From contig NZ_PYXG01000001.1 of assembly GCF_003043945.1 (NCBI RefSeq), forward strand, positions 186,001 through 250,000: a DNA stretch of 64,000 bases, given 5' to 3'. Positions 17,971-25,729 of the stretch are shown here, one piece after another (the first letter of the stretch is position 1; each line of letters begins with the position of its first letter). A program made the position numbers and the translations under genes. This DNA is from Prevotella sp. oral taxon 376. Lineage in GTDB: Bacteria > Bacteroidota > Bacteroidia > Bacteroidales > Bacteroidaceae. The notes beneath the pieces are model-generated. The model saw only the letters and a program-made list of their open reading frames with translations. It ran no database searches and was not told where the DNA came from.

Positions 17971-19389
17971 ATGAAACACTGGGCTATCCTTTTCCTCCTC
18001 TGCCTCTCCCTTATGGCACATGCGCAATGGCGCATCCATCCTGAAGACTACGACATATCGCAAAAAGACATTGCCCGGGCCCGACAACTCATAGAAACCC
18101 CACTGGCGGAACCCGTCGTCTTCCCGAATCCGAGTGCGGGGGCCCAATGGTTTCCGACGGCAGGACTGGGACTCTTCATGCACTGGGGAATCCATAGTGT
18201 GGAGGGAGTGCAGCCCTCATGGAACATGATTAAGGGATTCCGCTATGCCGGCCGCAACCCCCACAGCCGCAAGACTTACTATGCCATGGCAAGGAAATTC
18301 AAGCCGAAAAACTATCTGCCGGCAAGGTATCTCAAAGCTTGCAAGGAGGCGGGATTCACCTATGCCGTGCTTACCTCCCGCCATCACGACGGATATGCCT
18401 TATGGCCCTCTAAATACGGGATAGGCACCAAGCAGTATCTTAACGGACGCGATCTGATCAGGGAATATGTGGACGCCTGCCGGAAAACAGGACTGCGGGT
18501 AGGCATCTACTATTCGCCGCGCGACTGGCACTATCCCGGACAGATGCGCGATGAGGAGTTTGTGGAGAAGACTCGCAAGAACCTGTTCCCCATTACCGAC
18601 TCAACACAGAACGAAAAAGACTATGTGAAGTTCCTCGGCTATGTCATGGCACAACTTGAGGAACTCCTGACGAACTACGGAAAAATTGACCTTCTGTGGC
18701 TTGACGGCATGGGATGGCGAGGAGTTCAGGAAAAGAATACCGAGAAAATCTATGCTTGGATTCGCTCTCTGCAACCTCATATTGTCATCAATGACCGATG
18801 GGCCAACCTCGTAGATCCTGATAATCCTGACGGCACAAGCGTGAGTATCGGCGACTTCACCACGCCGTTTGAATGCACAACTCCAACCTACCTGCCCTAT
18901 AAATGGTGGGAATACGAGGACCTCTGGACATCAGGGGGCGGATGGGGATACGACAAGAAGGGAAAGTTTCGCAGCATGGGGTGGTTCTTCAGGTCGTTGA
19001 CCGCCGCCCGCTCCTTAGGAGGAAACTTTCTGGTAAACATCGGCCCGGACAGGAACGGCAACATGCACCCGAACTTCTATCACATGATGGACTCGCTGAC
19101 AACATGGATGATATACGGTAAGGAGTCGGTTGCGGGAACCCAAATGACGCCGGGACCCGAACTGGCAAATGTCCCGCTCACCAGCAGAGGGCAGGACACC
19201 TTATACGCACACATCCTGCCGAACTCAAAAGCGCAGATTTCCATAAAGACCGGAAGAAAGCCGAAAGAAGTGCTCTTGCTACGCACCCTGAAATCCCTGC
19301 CATTTATTTATCGCGAAGGCTATCTGCATTTCACCGTTCCCAAGCAGCAACGCACCAAGATGGACGATGTAACGAGAATTATCCTTTGA
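17971..19389 (+). CDS. GH29 alpha-L-fucosidase, exported
   Basis: The 472-residue protein has a signal peptide (MKHWAILFLLCLSLMAHAQ). GH29 signatures follow: GLGLFMHWGIHSVEGVQPSW (about 65-85), TSRHHDGYALWPSK (about 133-147), VGIYYSPRDWHYP (about 175-190) and KIDLLWLDGMGW (about 235-246), whose Asp is the expected catalytic nucleophile. It removes terminal L-fucose from glycans such as host N-glycans and mucins by a retaining mechanism. It is monocistronic here, not inside the SusCD operon, but it fits the same diet as the GH85 enzyme 16 kb away. Confidence 0.93.
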   Translation: MKHWAILFLLCLSLMAHAQWRIHPEDYDISQKDIARARQLIETPLAEPVVFPNPSAGAQWFPTAGLGLFMHWGIHSVEGVQPSWNMIKGFRYAGRNPHSRKTYYAMARKFKPKNYLPARYLKACKEAGFTYAVLTSRHHDGYALWPSKYGIGTKQYLNGRDLIREYVDACRKTGLRVGIYYSPRDWHYPGQMRDEEFVEKTRKNLFPITDSTQNEKDYVKFLGYVMAQLEELLTNYGKIDLLWLDGMGWRGVQEKNTEKIYAWIRSLQPHIVINDRWANLVDPDNPDGTSVSIGDFTTPFECTTPTYLPYKWWEYEDLWTSGGGWGYDKKGKFRSMGWFFRSLTAARSLGGNFLVNIGPDRNGNMHPNFYHMMDSLTTWMIYGKESVAGTQMTPGPELANVPLTSRGQDTLYAHILPNSKAQISIKTGRKPKEVLLLRTLKSLPFIYREGYLHFTVPKQQRTKMDDVTRIIL

Positions 19390-19428
19390 GGTTTTCCTGA
19401 CGAGCAACCATGCGCGGCCAGCCCCGTG

Positions 19429-20010
19429 CTACAGGCCGGACAGATGGCTGACAAGAATCTTTATGCCTATAAAAACGAGAATAATTCCTCCAAAAAGCTC
19501 GGGCTTCACGCGTCTCGACATCGTAACACCAAAATGAATTCCCAAAAGACAGCCAGCCACACCGAGGACTATTGACGCTATGCCGATGGCAAGCAACGGA
19601 AACAAAAGGCTCCCAAGGGTGGTATAGCCAACGCAGACAAACGATATCCCAACAGCCAAAGCATCGATGCTCGTAGCCAAAGCCAAGGCTATCTGGCTAT
19701 TCAGCTTGGCTGGATTAAACGGATGCTGTTCCCTTTCCTGAAACGACTCGACGATCATCTTGCCGCCAATCAAGACCAGCAACGCAAACGCAATCCAGTG
19801 GTCATAAGCCTCTATGTAACGGGAGAAACGCGCTGTAAGCGACCATCCTATCAAGGGCATGGAAGCCTGGAAGAACCCAAAAAGGAAACCGAGCCGAACC
19901 ATCACCCCCCAATCTGGTTTCTTAAGGATTACGCCACTGACAATAGCCATCGTGAAACTATCCATCGCCAAGGCCACGGCAAGAACGAGTATGTCAAGAA
20001 AACTCATCAT
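19429..20010 (-). CDS. mntP: Manganese efflux pump MntP
   Basis: This 193-residue, six-helix inner-membrane exporter lowers cytoplasmic Mn2+. The two internally related halves each carry the family signature: LAVALAMDSFTMAIVSG (about 8-24) and LALATSIDALAVGISF (about 108-123), whose acidic residues line the metal path. Length is normal. The -7 box at 20031 leaves a leader of only about 20 nt, so the Mn-sensing yybP-ykoY riboswitch seen before this gene in other bacteria is absent here. Two adjacent ATGs (20010, 20007) could start the protein. Confidence 0.95.
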   Translation of the reverse strand: MMSFLDILVLAVALAMDSFTMAIVSGVILKKPDWGVMVRLGFLFGFFQASMPLIGWSLTARFSRYIEAYDHWIAFALLVLIGGKMIVESFQEREQHPFNPAKLNSQIALALATSIDALAVGISFVCVGYTTLGSLLFPLLAIGIASIVLGVAGCLLGIHFGVTMSRRVKPELFGGIILVFIGIKILVSHLSGL

Positions 20011-20030
20011 AACGCTTCGTACGACAGCGG

Positions 20031-20039
20031 CAAAGTTAC
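20031..20039 (-). promoter_or_regulatory. -7 box for mntP
   Basis: TAACTTTGC on the minus strand fits TAnnTTTG and leaves about 20 nt to the ATG at 20010. Confidence 0.65.
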
Positions 20040-20118
20040 GAAAAAATATTCACATGCCACTATGATATCCATCATTTTTAAAAATAAAACGAACGGTAAA
20101 TAAAAAACAAAAAAATAC

Positions 20119-20149
20119 TTGATTTGTATTACGATTTTATTATATTTGC
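20119..20149 (+). promoter_or_regulatory. Promoter of the helical repeat protein
   Basis: TTG at 20119-20121 and TATATTTGC at 20141-20149 are separated by 19 bp, matching the Bacteroidetes -33/-7 spacing. The leader to the ATG at 20194 is about 45 nt. Confidence 0.6.
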
Positions 20150-20193
20150 AAAAATAAAACCATCGATGAACCATAAACCTAAAACAAAAAATT

Positions 20194-20628
20194 ATGATTC
20201 CAGAAGAAAACAATGTAATTGAGGAGACCCAGCAGGAGGTTAAGGAAACCACAGCTGAAGTCCAGGAGAATGTTGAAGAGGCTGCCAATAGCGAGAAACC
20301 TCAGAGTTCACTTGAAGATATTGTCGATCAGGCAAAGGATAAAGTCGGGAATGTGCTCAACGACCTGAAGGAAAACGAGCATGTGAAAGCCGTACAGGAA
20401 AAAGTAGAAGGGGTCATCAAAGACCTCAAAGAGAATGAGAGTGTGAAGGCTGCCCAGCAGAAAATGGAAGACACGATCAACGACTTGAAGAACAATGAGA
20501 GCGTGAAAGAAGCCGTCGACTTCGTCAAGGAGCATGCTGACAAGGCCGGCGACGCCATTCAGGATGCCGTGGAAGAGGTACAGAAGTGTAGCTTCTGGCA
20601 GAAACTCAAGGGACTCTTCAGCAAATAA
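20194..20628 (+). CDS. Small acidic helical-repeat protein, unknown function
   Basis: No family could be named. The 144-residue protein lacks a signal peptide, is Glu/Lys/Asp/Val-rich and is almost certainly all helical. Three repeats with the core DLKxNExVKA/E run through residues about 54-107 (NDLKENEHVKAVQEKVEG, KDLKENESVKAAQQKMED, NDLKNNESVKEAVDFVKE), each about 22 residues. The tail ends CSFWQKLKGLFSK, an amphipathic basic/aromatic helix that could touch membrane. The pattern recalls LEA, apolipoprotein-like and YtxH-like stress proteins. It has its own promoter and a strong terminator. Confidence 0.75.
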   Translation: MIPEENNVIEETQQEVKETTAEVQENVEEAANSEKPQSSLEDIVDQAKDKVGNVLNDLKENEHVKAVQEKVEGVIKDLKENESVKAAQQKMEDTINDLKNNESVKEAVDFVKEHADKAGDAIQDAVEEVQKCSFWQKLKGLFSK

Positions 20629-20646
20629 CGCCCGCTAAGGCAATTG

Positions 20647-20708
20647 CCATTCCCCGCCCCTGACTTCCCTTGTTTCGATAAGGAAAATCAGGGGCGGGAA
20701 TGGTTTTT
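20647..20708 (+). terminator. Strong terminator after the helical repeat protein
   Basis: CCATTCCCCGCCCCTGA pairs with TCAGGGGCGGGAATGG across a 24-nt loop, followed by TTTTT. The stem is about 16 bp with one slip. Confidence 0.8.
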
Positions 20709-20746
20709 AAGGACAACTGACCACATGGACCTTAGTCTGGCTTCGG

Positions 20747-21817
20747 TCATTGTTTTGATTTCAGACTCTTCTTAACAAACCTGCTGTTATAGTCGAGCGA
20801 ATAGCTGTCGCTCTGGGTGTTTACCGTAATCTTGAACATCGTGTCCGTGGCCTCAAGCCGCATCTGCGAGCCACCGGGCAACAGGGCCTTGTCGGCGTCG
20901 CCAAGGCCGAAGTCGGCTATCCGCTGAAGATACCTGCCATTTTTCTCCTTGGCCTCGACCTGTGCGTAATACATGGCCCACATCAGTCTATAGACATTCA
21001 TGTCGTGCGGCCAGATCACCTCCTCCTGTCCCTCGCCCACGGTTTTTCCCGAGAAATAGAGATAGCCCCAGCGCTCCGGCATGTGCATGTTTATGGCCCC
21101 CGTTGCGCTCCACACCCAGTTTTCCTCCGGCTTTGAGAGCCACTCTACGCGCGAGAAATTGATTCTCCAACAGTTTCCCGCCTTGAGCAAATGCTCAAAA
21201 CTGGTCTTCACGGCGTTCTTCGGAATCGCCATCTCCACGGTCCACGCCCGGTCTTTATCCTTACTGTTGTTCAGCGTTCCGTCGATATAGACGGCGGTCT
21301 TGATGCCCGGACAGTCCCATTGATCGAAGAAATTGCCCTCATTCCGGTAAGGGCGATTGAGCAACAACTCAAACAGCGTGTTGAACGCATTCAGCTCTAT
21401 CTCATAGTAAGACTCGCAATCATCGTCCGGATCGATGAACACCTCGAAGTCATTATCACGATAGATGATGTCGTCATGACGAGTCAGCGTGGCCTTAATA
21501 TCGGGCTCTTCAAGTTCCGCGGCGATGTAGAGGCAATCGTCATCCCACATCATTTTCGCCCGGGTGAGATACTTAGGCTTGGCGAATCCCTCGCCACTGA
21601 TATCCTCAAAGTCTTCCGTCCATACCGCCTTCTGCCAGTCGGCCTCCGTCAGATGTCCGTCGATGACGGGCTTGGCAGTAGCGCGATAGGCCACATAACT
21701 GCGCGGAGTGGTGAGCCACCGCTCGTATTTCCGAATAAGCGACTGCGCCGGAGCCTGCGTGCACAGCATGGCTGCCATGAGAGCGGCAAGACCTTTTATG
21801 ATTCTGCGATTTTCCAT
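20747..21817 (-). CDS. Exported CBM9-like carbohydrate-binding protein
   Basis: The 356-residue protein begins MENRRIIKGLAALMAAMLCTQAPAQS, a signal peptide; the frame extends 37 codons further upstream but that part overlaps the promoter and is not used. The segment AKPVIDGHLTEADWQKAVW (about 45-63) and DCLYIAAELEEPDIKATLTRHDDIIYRDNDFEVFIDPD are typical of family 9-like carbohydrate-binding domains of Bacteroidetes. These bind sugar ends or act as surface sugar-sensing modules. No catalytic domain is seen. Stand-alone copies are common and their role is not settled. Confidence 0.8.
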   Translation of the reverse strand: MENRRIIKGLAALMAAMLCTQAPAQSLIRKYERWLTTPRSYVAYRATAKPVIDGHLTEADWQKAVWTEDFEDISGEGFAKPKYLTRAKMMWDDDCLYIAAELEEPDIKATLTRHDDIIYRDNDFEVFIDPDDDCESYYEIELNAFNTLFELLLNRPYRNEGNFFDQWDCPGIKTAVYIDGTLNNSKDKDRAWTVEMAIPKNAVKTSFEHLLKAGNCWRINFSRVEWLSKPEENWVWSATGAINMHMPERWGYLYFSGKTVGEGQEEVIWPHDMNVYRLMWAMYYAQVEAKEKNGRYLQRIADFGLGDADKALLPGGSQMRLEATDTMFKITVNTQSDSYSLDYNSRFVKKSLKSKQ

Positions 21818-21848
21818 ATAAACTCTAATTTGTTGTAACTGCTTGTCT

Positions 21849-21857
21849 GCAAATTTA
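21849..21857 (-). promoter_or_regulatory. -7 box for the CBM9-like gene
   Basis: TAAATTTGC on the minus strand, 31 nt before the ATG at 21817, supports that start over the upstream ATG at 21928. Confidence 0.6.
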
Positions 21858-21900
21858 AGACTTTTTCCCGAAAAGCCAGGATTTTCTGCCTGAAAATGTT

Positions 21901-21909
21901 TACTTTTGC
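21901..21909 (+). promoter_or_regulatory. -7 box giving a leaderless phosphatase mRNA
   Basis: TACTTTTGC ends 3 nt before the ATG at 21913, the same geometry as dinB. Confidence 0.6.
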
Positions 21910-21912
21910 CGT

Positions 21913-22392
21913 ATGAATCAGAAGACAAACCCCAAATACAGGCTGCTGTTCGTCTGTCTCGGAAACATCTGCCGCAGTCCCGCTGCCGACGGCGTGATGC
22001 ATGCCCTCGTGCAGAAGGCCGGGCGCGAACAGGAGTTCCACATCGACTCTGCCGGCATCGGCGACTGGCATATGGGTCAGCTGCCCGACCCGAGGATGCG
22101 CCGCCACGGCACTGCCCGCGGCTACGATTTCTCGCATCATGCCCGCCAGTTCCGACAGGAAGACTTCAGCCGGTTCGACCACATCTATGTAATGGACGAG
22201 GCCAACTACAAGGCCATCACACGAATGGCGCGCGACGAAGAGGAGAAAGCAAAGGTGCATATGCTGCCCGACTTCCTCCACGCACATGTCGCCGCCACCA
22301 TTCCCGACCCCTATTATGGCGGCGACCCCGACTTCGAGTATGCGCTCGACCTGATAGAAGACGCCTGTGCCACGCTGCTGGCTGCCTTCTAA
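21913..22392 (+). CDS. Low-molecular-weight protein tyrosine phosphatase
   Basis: The 159-residue cytoplasmic phosphatase carries the C(x)5R phosphate loop near its start (VCLGNICRSP, Cys15 and Arg21), and the conserved DPYYGG with the general-acid Asp near residue 125. It removes phosphate from tyrosine residues of proteins, in bacteria often tyrosine kinases of capsule export; no such kinase is nearby. Length and motif order are normal. The -7 box almost touches the start codon. Confidence 0.94.
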   Translation: MNQKTNPKYRLLFVCLGNICRSPAADGVMHALVQKAGREQEFHIDSAGIGDWHMGQLPDPRMRRHGTARGYDFSHHARQFRQEDFSRFDHIYVMDEANYKAITRMARDEEEKAKVHMLPDFLHAHVAATIPDPYYGGDPDFEYALDLIEDACATLLAAF

Positions 22393-22992
22393 CTGTCCGT
22401 GGGCGGCAGGCTCTGGCAAGTTTTTCTCGTAATTCAGATGACTCGCCGAAGCGATTTTCCTTGTAAAAAAGCCTGATGGAAAGGATCAGGACGAGGCTGG
22501 ATTTGGCACTTTTTAAGTTAAAAAACAAGACGGAAAACAGCTGCGGAAATCCTGAAAATAGAAGTCGGAAAGACCGTGAAAGACCCTTTTTTCATCCAAA
22601 AACGGCTGCCAGAAAAGTAAAAGACGGCTAAAAGGCTTGCTGAAAACGGCTTTCTGCCCCGCCATTTGCCGCTTTTCACAAGGTCGGAAGCCGTCAACTG
22701 CGTAACAGAACGCGGCCTTTTGCCCCGAAAATCGTCATTTTTCCTAAACTCTCTCACCCCTTTCCATCTTAACTCCCTATATATCAGCAGCTTGCAAAAA
22801 CCGCTCAAAACTCGCTCATTTGCCGACAACTTTCCTTTCGCCGGATGCGAGGGCACTCTCGCAAGCCCAATTTTAACATTCCTGCCATTTTTAGTTCCAA
22901 ATATGAAACCATCTTTTTTCCCAGCCGAAACTTGCATATCGGCCGAAGATTTCGTAACTTTGTAGCCGACAGAATCAAATCAGGGACAAGAC
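22393..22992. other. 600-bp stretch without a convincing gene
   Basis: A 139-codon minus-strand frame (22518-22937) is rich in Arg, Lys, Ser and Phe with no domain and no signal, so I do not call it. The stretch alternates T-rich and GC-rich blocks with several imperfect repeats of AAAACGGCT. Its only clear element is the promoter before the beta-helix gene (TAACTTTG, 22955). It could be a decayed gene or an interspersed non-coding element. Confidence 0.4.
22932..22962 (+). promoter_or_regulatory. Promoter of the GH28-like gene
   Basis: TTG at 22932-22934 and TAACTTTG at 22955-22962 are 20 bp apart, close to the Bacteroidetes -33/-7 layout, with a 30-nt leader to the ATG at 22993. Confidence 0.6.
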
Positions 22993-24336
22993 ATGCACCT
23001 ATTGCTATCCATCCTGGTCAGCATCCTGACCTTCGGTGCCGTCGGCGACGGAAAGACCGACAACACGCAGGCCATCAACGAGGCTGTCGCGGAGTGCGCC
23101 CGCCAAGGCGGTGGCGTGGTCAGCGTGCCGCGGGGAGAATTCCTCTCGGGCACCATCCACATGAAGAACCGCGTGGTGCTCCGGCTGGAGCGGGGAGCCG
23201 TCTTGCGGGGCATCGACAACCTCGCCTCCTACGACTGTCTGCGCCCCATGAGCGACCTGACAAGATATGAGAGCGGGCGCGGGACCGTCAACTTCAACAG
23301 TGCCACCGACCCTGTCTGGTCGCAGGCCCTCGTCCATTTCGTGGGCATCAGTCATGGCGGCATTGAAGGCGAGGGCACCATAGACGGCGGACAAGTGTTC
23401 AACCCCCGGGGCGAGGAACATCAGCGAGGTCCGCACACCATACTCATAGCCAACTCCAAAAACCTATGTTTCAAGGACTTCAAGATAGTAAGAGCCTCTA
23501 ACTATGCCATTCTCGGATACGAGGTCGACAAGAGCTCGTTCACCGGCATCCGCATCACAGGAGGCTGGGACGGCATCCACATCCGGGGCTGCAACCATGT
23601 GAAGATAGACCGCTGCGAAATGCACACCGGCGACGATGGTATCGCGGGGGGATACTGGAACCACATCCGCATCACGAACTGCACGCTCAACTCGTCGTGC
23701 AACGGCATCCGCATGATTCAGCCCTCACGGAATATGCTCGTCGAAGACTGCACCATCTACGGCCCGGGAGCGGAGAAGCACATTACTTCGGGCAACCGCA
23801 ACTCGGCCTATGCCATCAGTCTGGAACCCGGGGGATGGGGCTCCGCACCCGGAAGACTCGACAACATCACGCTCAGGAGAATCAAGGCCACGACCGTGCT
23901 CGCCCCCCTCTCCGTAACGCTGAGCGAGGAGAACACCCTCGGACGGCTGGTCGTCGAAGACCTCACGGCGCGCGACATCACCCGCATGGCACTCTCCGTG
24001 AAGAGCTGGGGCACGGCGCGGAGCGAGCAAGTCATCATCCGCAAGGCCGATCTGGAGTTCCGCGGCATCGACGACCCGAAGGTCCCGGAGTGGTTCGAGG
24101 GCCGCCCCACGAGCGAATGGCCTTATTTTCCCAGCTATGCCATGTATTTCCGCAATGTCGACAAAGTGAGCATCCGCGACTCTAAGTGCCGCTTCACCGG
24201 TAAGGACTATCGAAAAGCCGTAATTTATGATCATGTAAAAAACTATGAGGAGAAAAACTTATTGCACAATAGCATCCATGCTGGCGCTGCTCTTCCTGTC
24301 ATGTCAGACAAACGGGCAAAACAGCAGGGCCAATAG
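22993..24336 (+). CDS. GH28-like right-handed beta-helix protein with altered active site
   Basis: The 447-residue protein opens with [16 protein letters not shown] (14-29), the first turn of pectate-lyase/GH28 beta-helices. Aligning by eye to polygalacturonases, D193 (GWDGIH) and D214-D215 (TGDDGI) are kept, but the Asn of the NTD motif is Gly191 and the His of the GHG motif is replaced (SSCNGIR, residues 234-240). It may therefore be an unusual hydrolase, a lyase or a binding protein. Only about 12 hydrophobic residues precede the helix, so the signal peptide is short. The last ~30 codons overlap the msrBA gene in another frame by 92 nt, probably after loss of an earlier stop. Confidence 0.75.
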   Translation: MHLLLSILVSILTFGAVGDGKTDNTQAINEAVAECARQGGGVVSVPRGEFLSGTIHMKNRVVLRLERGAVLRGIDNLASYDCLRPMSDLTRYESGRGTVNFNSATDPVWSQALVHFVGISHGGIEGEGTIDGGQVFNPRGEEHQRGPHTILIANSKNLCFKDFKIVRASNYAILGYEVDKSSFTGIRITGGWDGIHIRGCNHVKIDRCEMHTGDDGIAGGYWNHIRITNCTLNSSCNGIRMIQPSRNMLVEDCTIYGPGAEKHITSGNRNSAYAISLEPGGWGSAPGRLDNITLRRIKATTVLAPLSVTLSEENTLGRLVVEDLTARDITRMALSVKSWGTARSEQVIIRKADLEFRGIDDPKVPEWFEGRPTSEWPYFPSYAMYFRNVDKVSIRDSKCRFTGKDYRKAVIYDHVKNYEEKNLLHNSIHAGAALPVMSDKRAKQQGQ

Positions 24337-25339
24337 TATGGACGACAGCAAGACGGAGAAAGTGGTAGCGGCCGACACCCACCACTATGCCAAACCCTCG
24401 GAGGAGGAGCTCCGGAGGAAACTCACGCCCGAGCAGTTTGAGGTAACGCAGCACGCCGCCACCGAGCGCCCCTACACCAACTCCTACGACCAGGAGTTCC
24501 GCAAGGGCATCTATGTCGACATCACGACGGGGCAACCCCTCTTCCTCTCCACCGACAAATACGACTCCGGATGCGGGTGGCCCGCCTTCTCGAAGCCCAT
24601 CGACGAGAGCCTCGTCAAGAGCAGAACCGACCGCTCGCACGGCATGACGCGCACCGAAGTGCGCAGCAGCCTCAGCGATTCGCACCTCGGCCATGTATTC
24701 AACGACGGCCCGAAGCAACTGGGCGGTCTGCGCTACTGCGTCAACAGCGCGTCGCTGCGCTTCATCCCCGAGGAAGAAATGGCCGAGAAGGGATATGGCG
24801 CTTATTTGAAACTATTAAACAAACAGAACATGAAAGAGATTTATTTGGCCGGAGGATGCTTCTGGGGAACCGAGCATTACTTCAAACAGATAGAAGGAGT
24901 AGAGAATACTGAGGTGGGCTATGCCAACGGCATCACCAAGAACCCGACCTATGAGGAGGTGTGCACAGACCGCACGCAATTTGCCGAGACCGTGCACATC
25001 AAGTACAACCCAGCTGTCATCAGCCTCGAGTTTCTGCTCAATATGTACTTCCAGGCAATAGATCCGACGAGCCTCAACCAGCAGGGGCACGACCGCGGAA
25101 CGCAGTACCGCACGGGCATCTACTACACCGACGACGCTGATCTGCCCACGATCCGCAAGGTAATGGCCGAGCAGCAGAAAAAGCAAGCCAGCCCCATCGC
25201 CGTAGAGGTGAAACCCCTCACCAACTTCTATCATGCCGAAGAGTATCACCAAGACTATCTCGAGAAAAACCCCGCAGGCTACTGCCACCTGCCACAGTCG
25301 CTTTTCGAGTATGCCCGCAAGGCGAAGATGAAGAAATAG
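24245..25339 (+). CDS. Lipoprotein MsrB-MsrA fusion, peptide methionine sulfoxide reductase
   Basis: The 364-residue protein repairs both stereoisomers of methionine sulfoxide. The signal [20 protein letters not shown] puts a lipidated Cys at residue 20, so it works outside the cytoplasm. The MsrB domain (about 52-190) has GCGWPAF and the catalytic Cys165 in [11 protein letters not shown]. The MsrA domain (about 196-355) has Cys205 in GGCFWG. The two Zn-binding CXXC pairs of many MsrB enzymes are absent. Met196 probably marks the ancestral MsrA start. The 5' end overlaps the preceding gene by 92 nt. Confidence 0.93.
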   Translation: MRRKTYCTIASMLALLFLSCQTNGQNSRANSMDDSKTEKVVAADTHHYAKPSEEELRRKLTPEQFEVTQHAATERPYTNSYDQEFRKGIYVDITTGQPLFLSTDKYDSGCGWPAFSKPIDESLVKSRTDRSHGMTRTEVRSSLSDSHLGHVFNDGPKQLGGLRYCVNSASLRFIPEEEMAEKGYGAYLKLLNKQNMKEIYLAGGCFWGTEHYFKQIEGVENTEVGYANGITKNPTYEEVCTDRTQFAETVHIKYNPAVISLEFLLNMYFQAIDPTSLNQQGHDRGTQYRTGIYYTDDADLPTIRKVMAEQQKKQASPIAVEVKPLTNFYHAEEYHQDYLEKNPAGYCHLPQSLFEYARKAKMKK

Positions 25340-25386
25340 GCCAGACAAGAAAGAATCTTCGAGGCTTGCCGCAAATTGCCGAAATC

Positions 25387-25418
25387 AAAAAAAGACTTGC
25401 TCCTGAAGAGCAAGTCTT
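25387..25418 (-). terminator. Terminator after tRNA-Ser
   Basis: On the minus strand AAGACTTGCTC and GAGCAAGTCTT form an 11-bp perfect stem with a 5-nt loop, followed by a run of T. It ends the tRNA-Ser transcript. Confidence 0.85.
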
Positions 25419-25422
25419 CTTG

Positions 25423-25507
25423 CGGAAAGGGAGGGATTCGAACCCCCGGTACCTCTCGGTACGACGGTTTTCAAGACCGTTGTAATCGACCACTCTACCA
25501 CCTTTCC
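25423..25507 (-). tRNA. tRNA-Ser (anticodon UGA)
   Basis: The 85-nt cloverleaf reads 5' GGAAAGG with 3' CCTTTCC and discriminator G. The anticodon arm is ACGGT-CTTGAAA-ACCGT, with anticodon TGA. The variable arm is long (TACCGAGAGGTA), as expected for a class II tRNA, and the T-loop is GGTTCGAATCC. CCA is not encoded. A -7 box (TACCTTTGC, 25546-25554) lies upstream and a terminator downstream, so it is monocistronic. Confidence 0.96.
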
Positions 25508-25545
25508 TTACGATTCGGGGAACTGGCTCTGGCCGAAAAGCGAGT

Positions 25546-25554
25546 GCAAAGGTA
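25546..25554 (-). promoter_or_regulatory. -7 box for tRNA-Ser
   Basis: TACCTTTGC on the minus strand, 39 nt before the mature 5' end of the tRNA. Confidence 0.65.
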
Positions 25555-25651
25555 TGGATTTTATGCGAGAAAGCAGAAATGAAGGGAGAAAATCGCCGCC
25601 TCATTAACTATTATTAACAAACGCGATTGGCGGACATTCTCGCAAAAGGAG

Positions 25652-25660
25652 TAATTTTGC
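25652..25660 (+). promoter_or_regulatory. -7 box for mutS2
   Basis: TAATTTTGC fits TAnnTTTG, with a leader of about 70 nt to the ATG at 25730. Confidence 0.55.
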
Positions 25661-25729
25661 AAAGCCTCATGGCAAGAAGACCCTGCCAGAAAGAGGAAAT
25701 GCCCGTCATAACACGCCATAGACAGAACG

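Noticed and set aside
17751..18035. 95-codon N-terminal extension of DNA polymerase IV
   Set aside because: It crosses the -7 box and is Arg/Cys-rich; the conserved start MMEERKIIHVDMD is preceded directly by the promoter.
20011..20193. Manganese (yybP-ykoY) riboswitch before mntP
   Set aside because: The promoter leaves only about 20 nt of leader, too short for the riboswitch.
22518..22937. 139-codon minus-strand frame in the 600-bp gap
   Set aside because: No domain, signal or promoter; composition unlike real proteins here. Kept as a finding about the region, not called as a gene.
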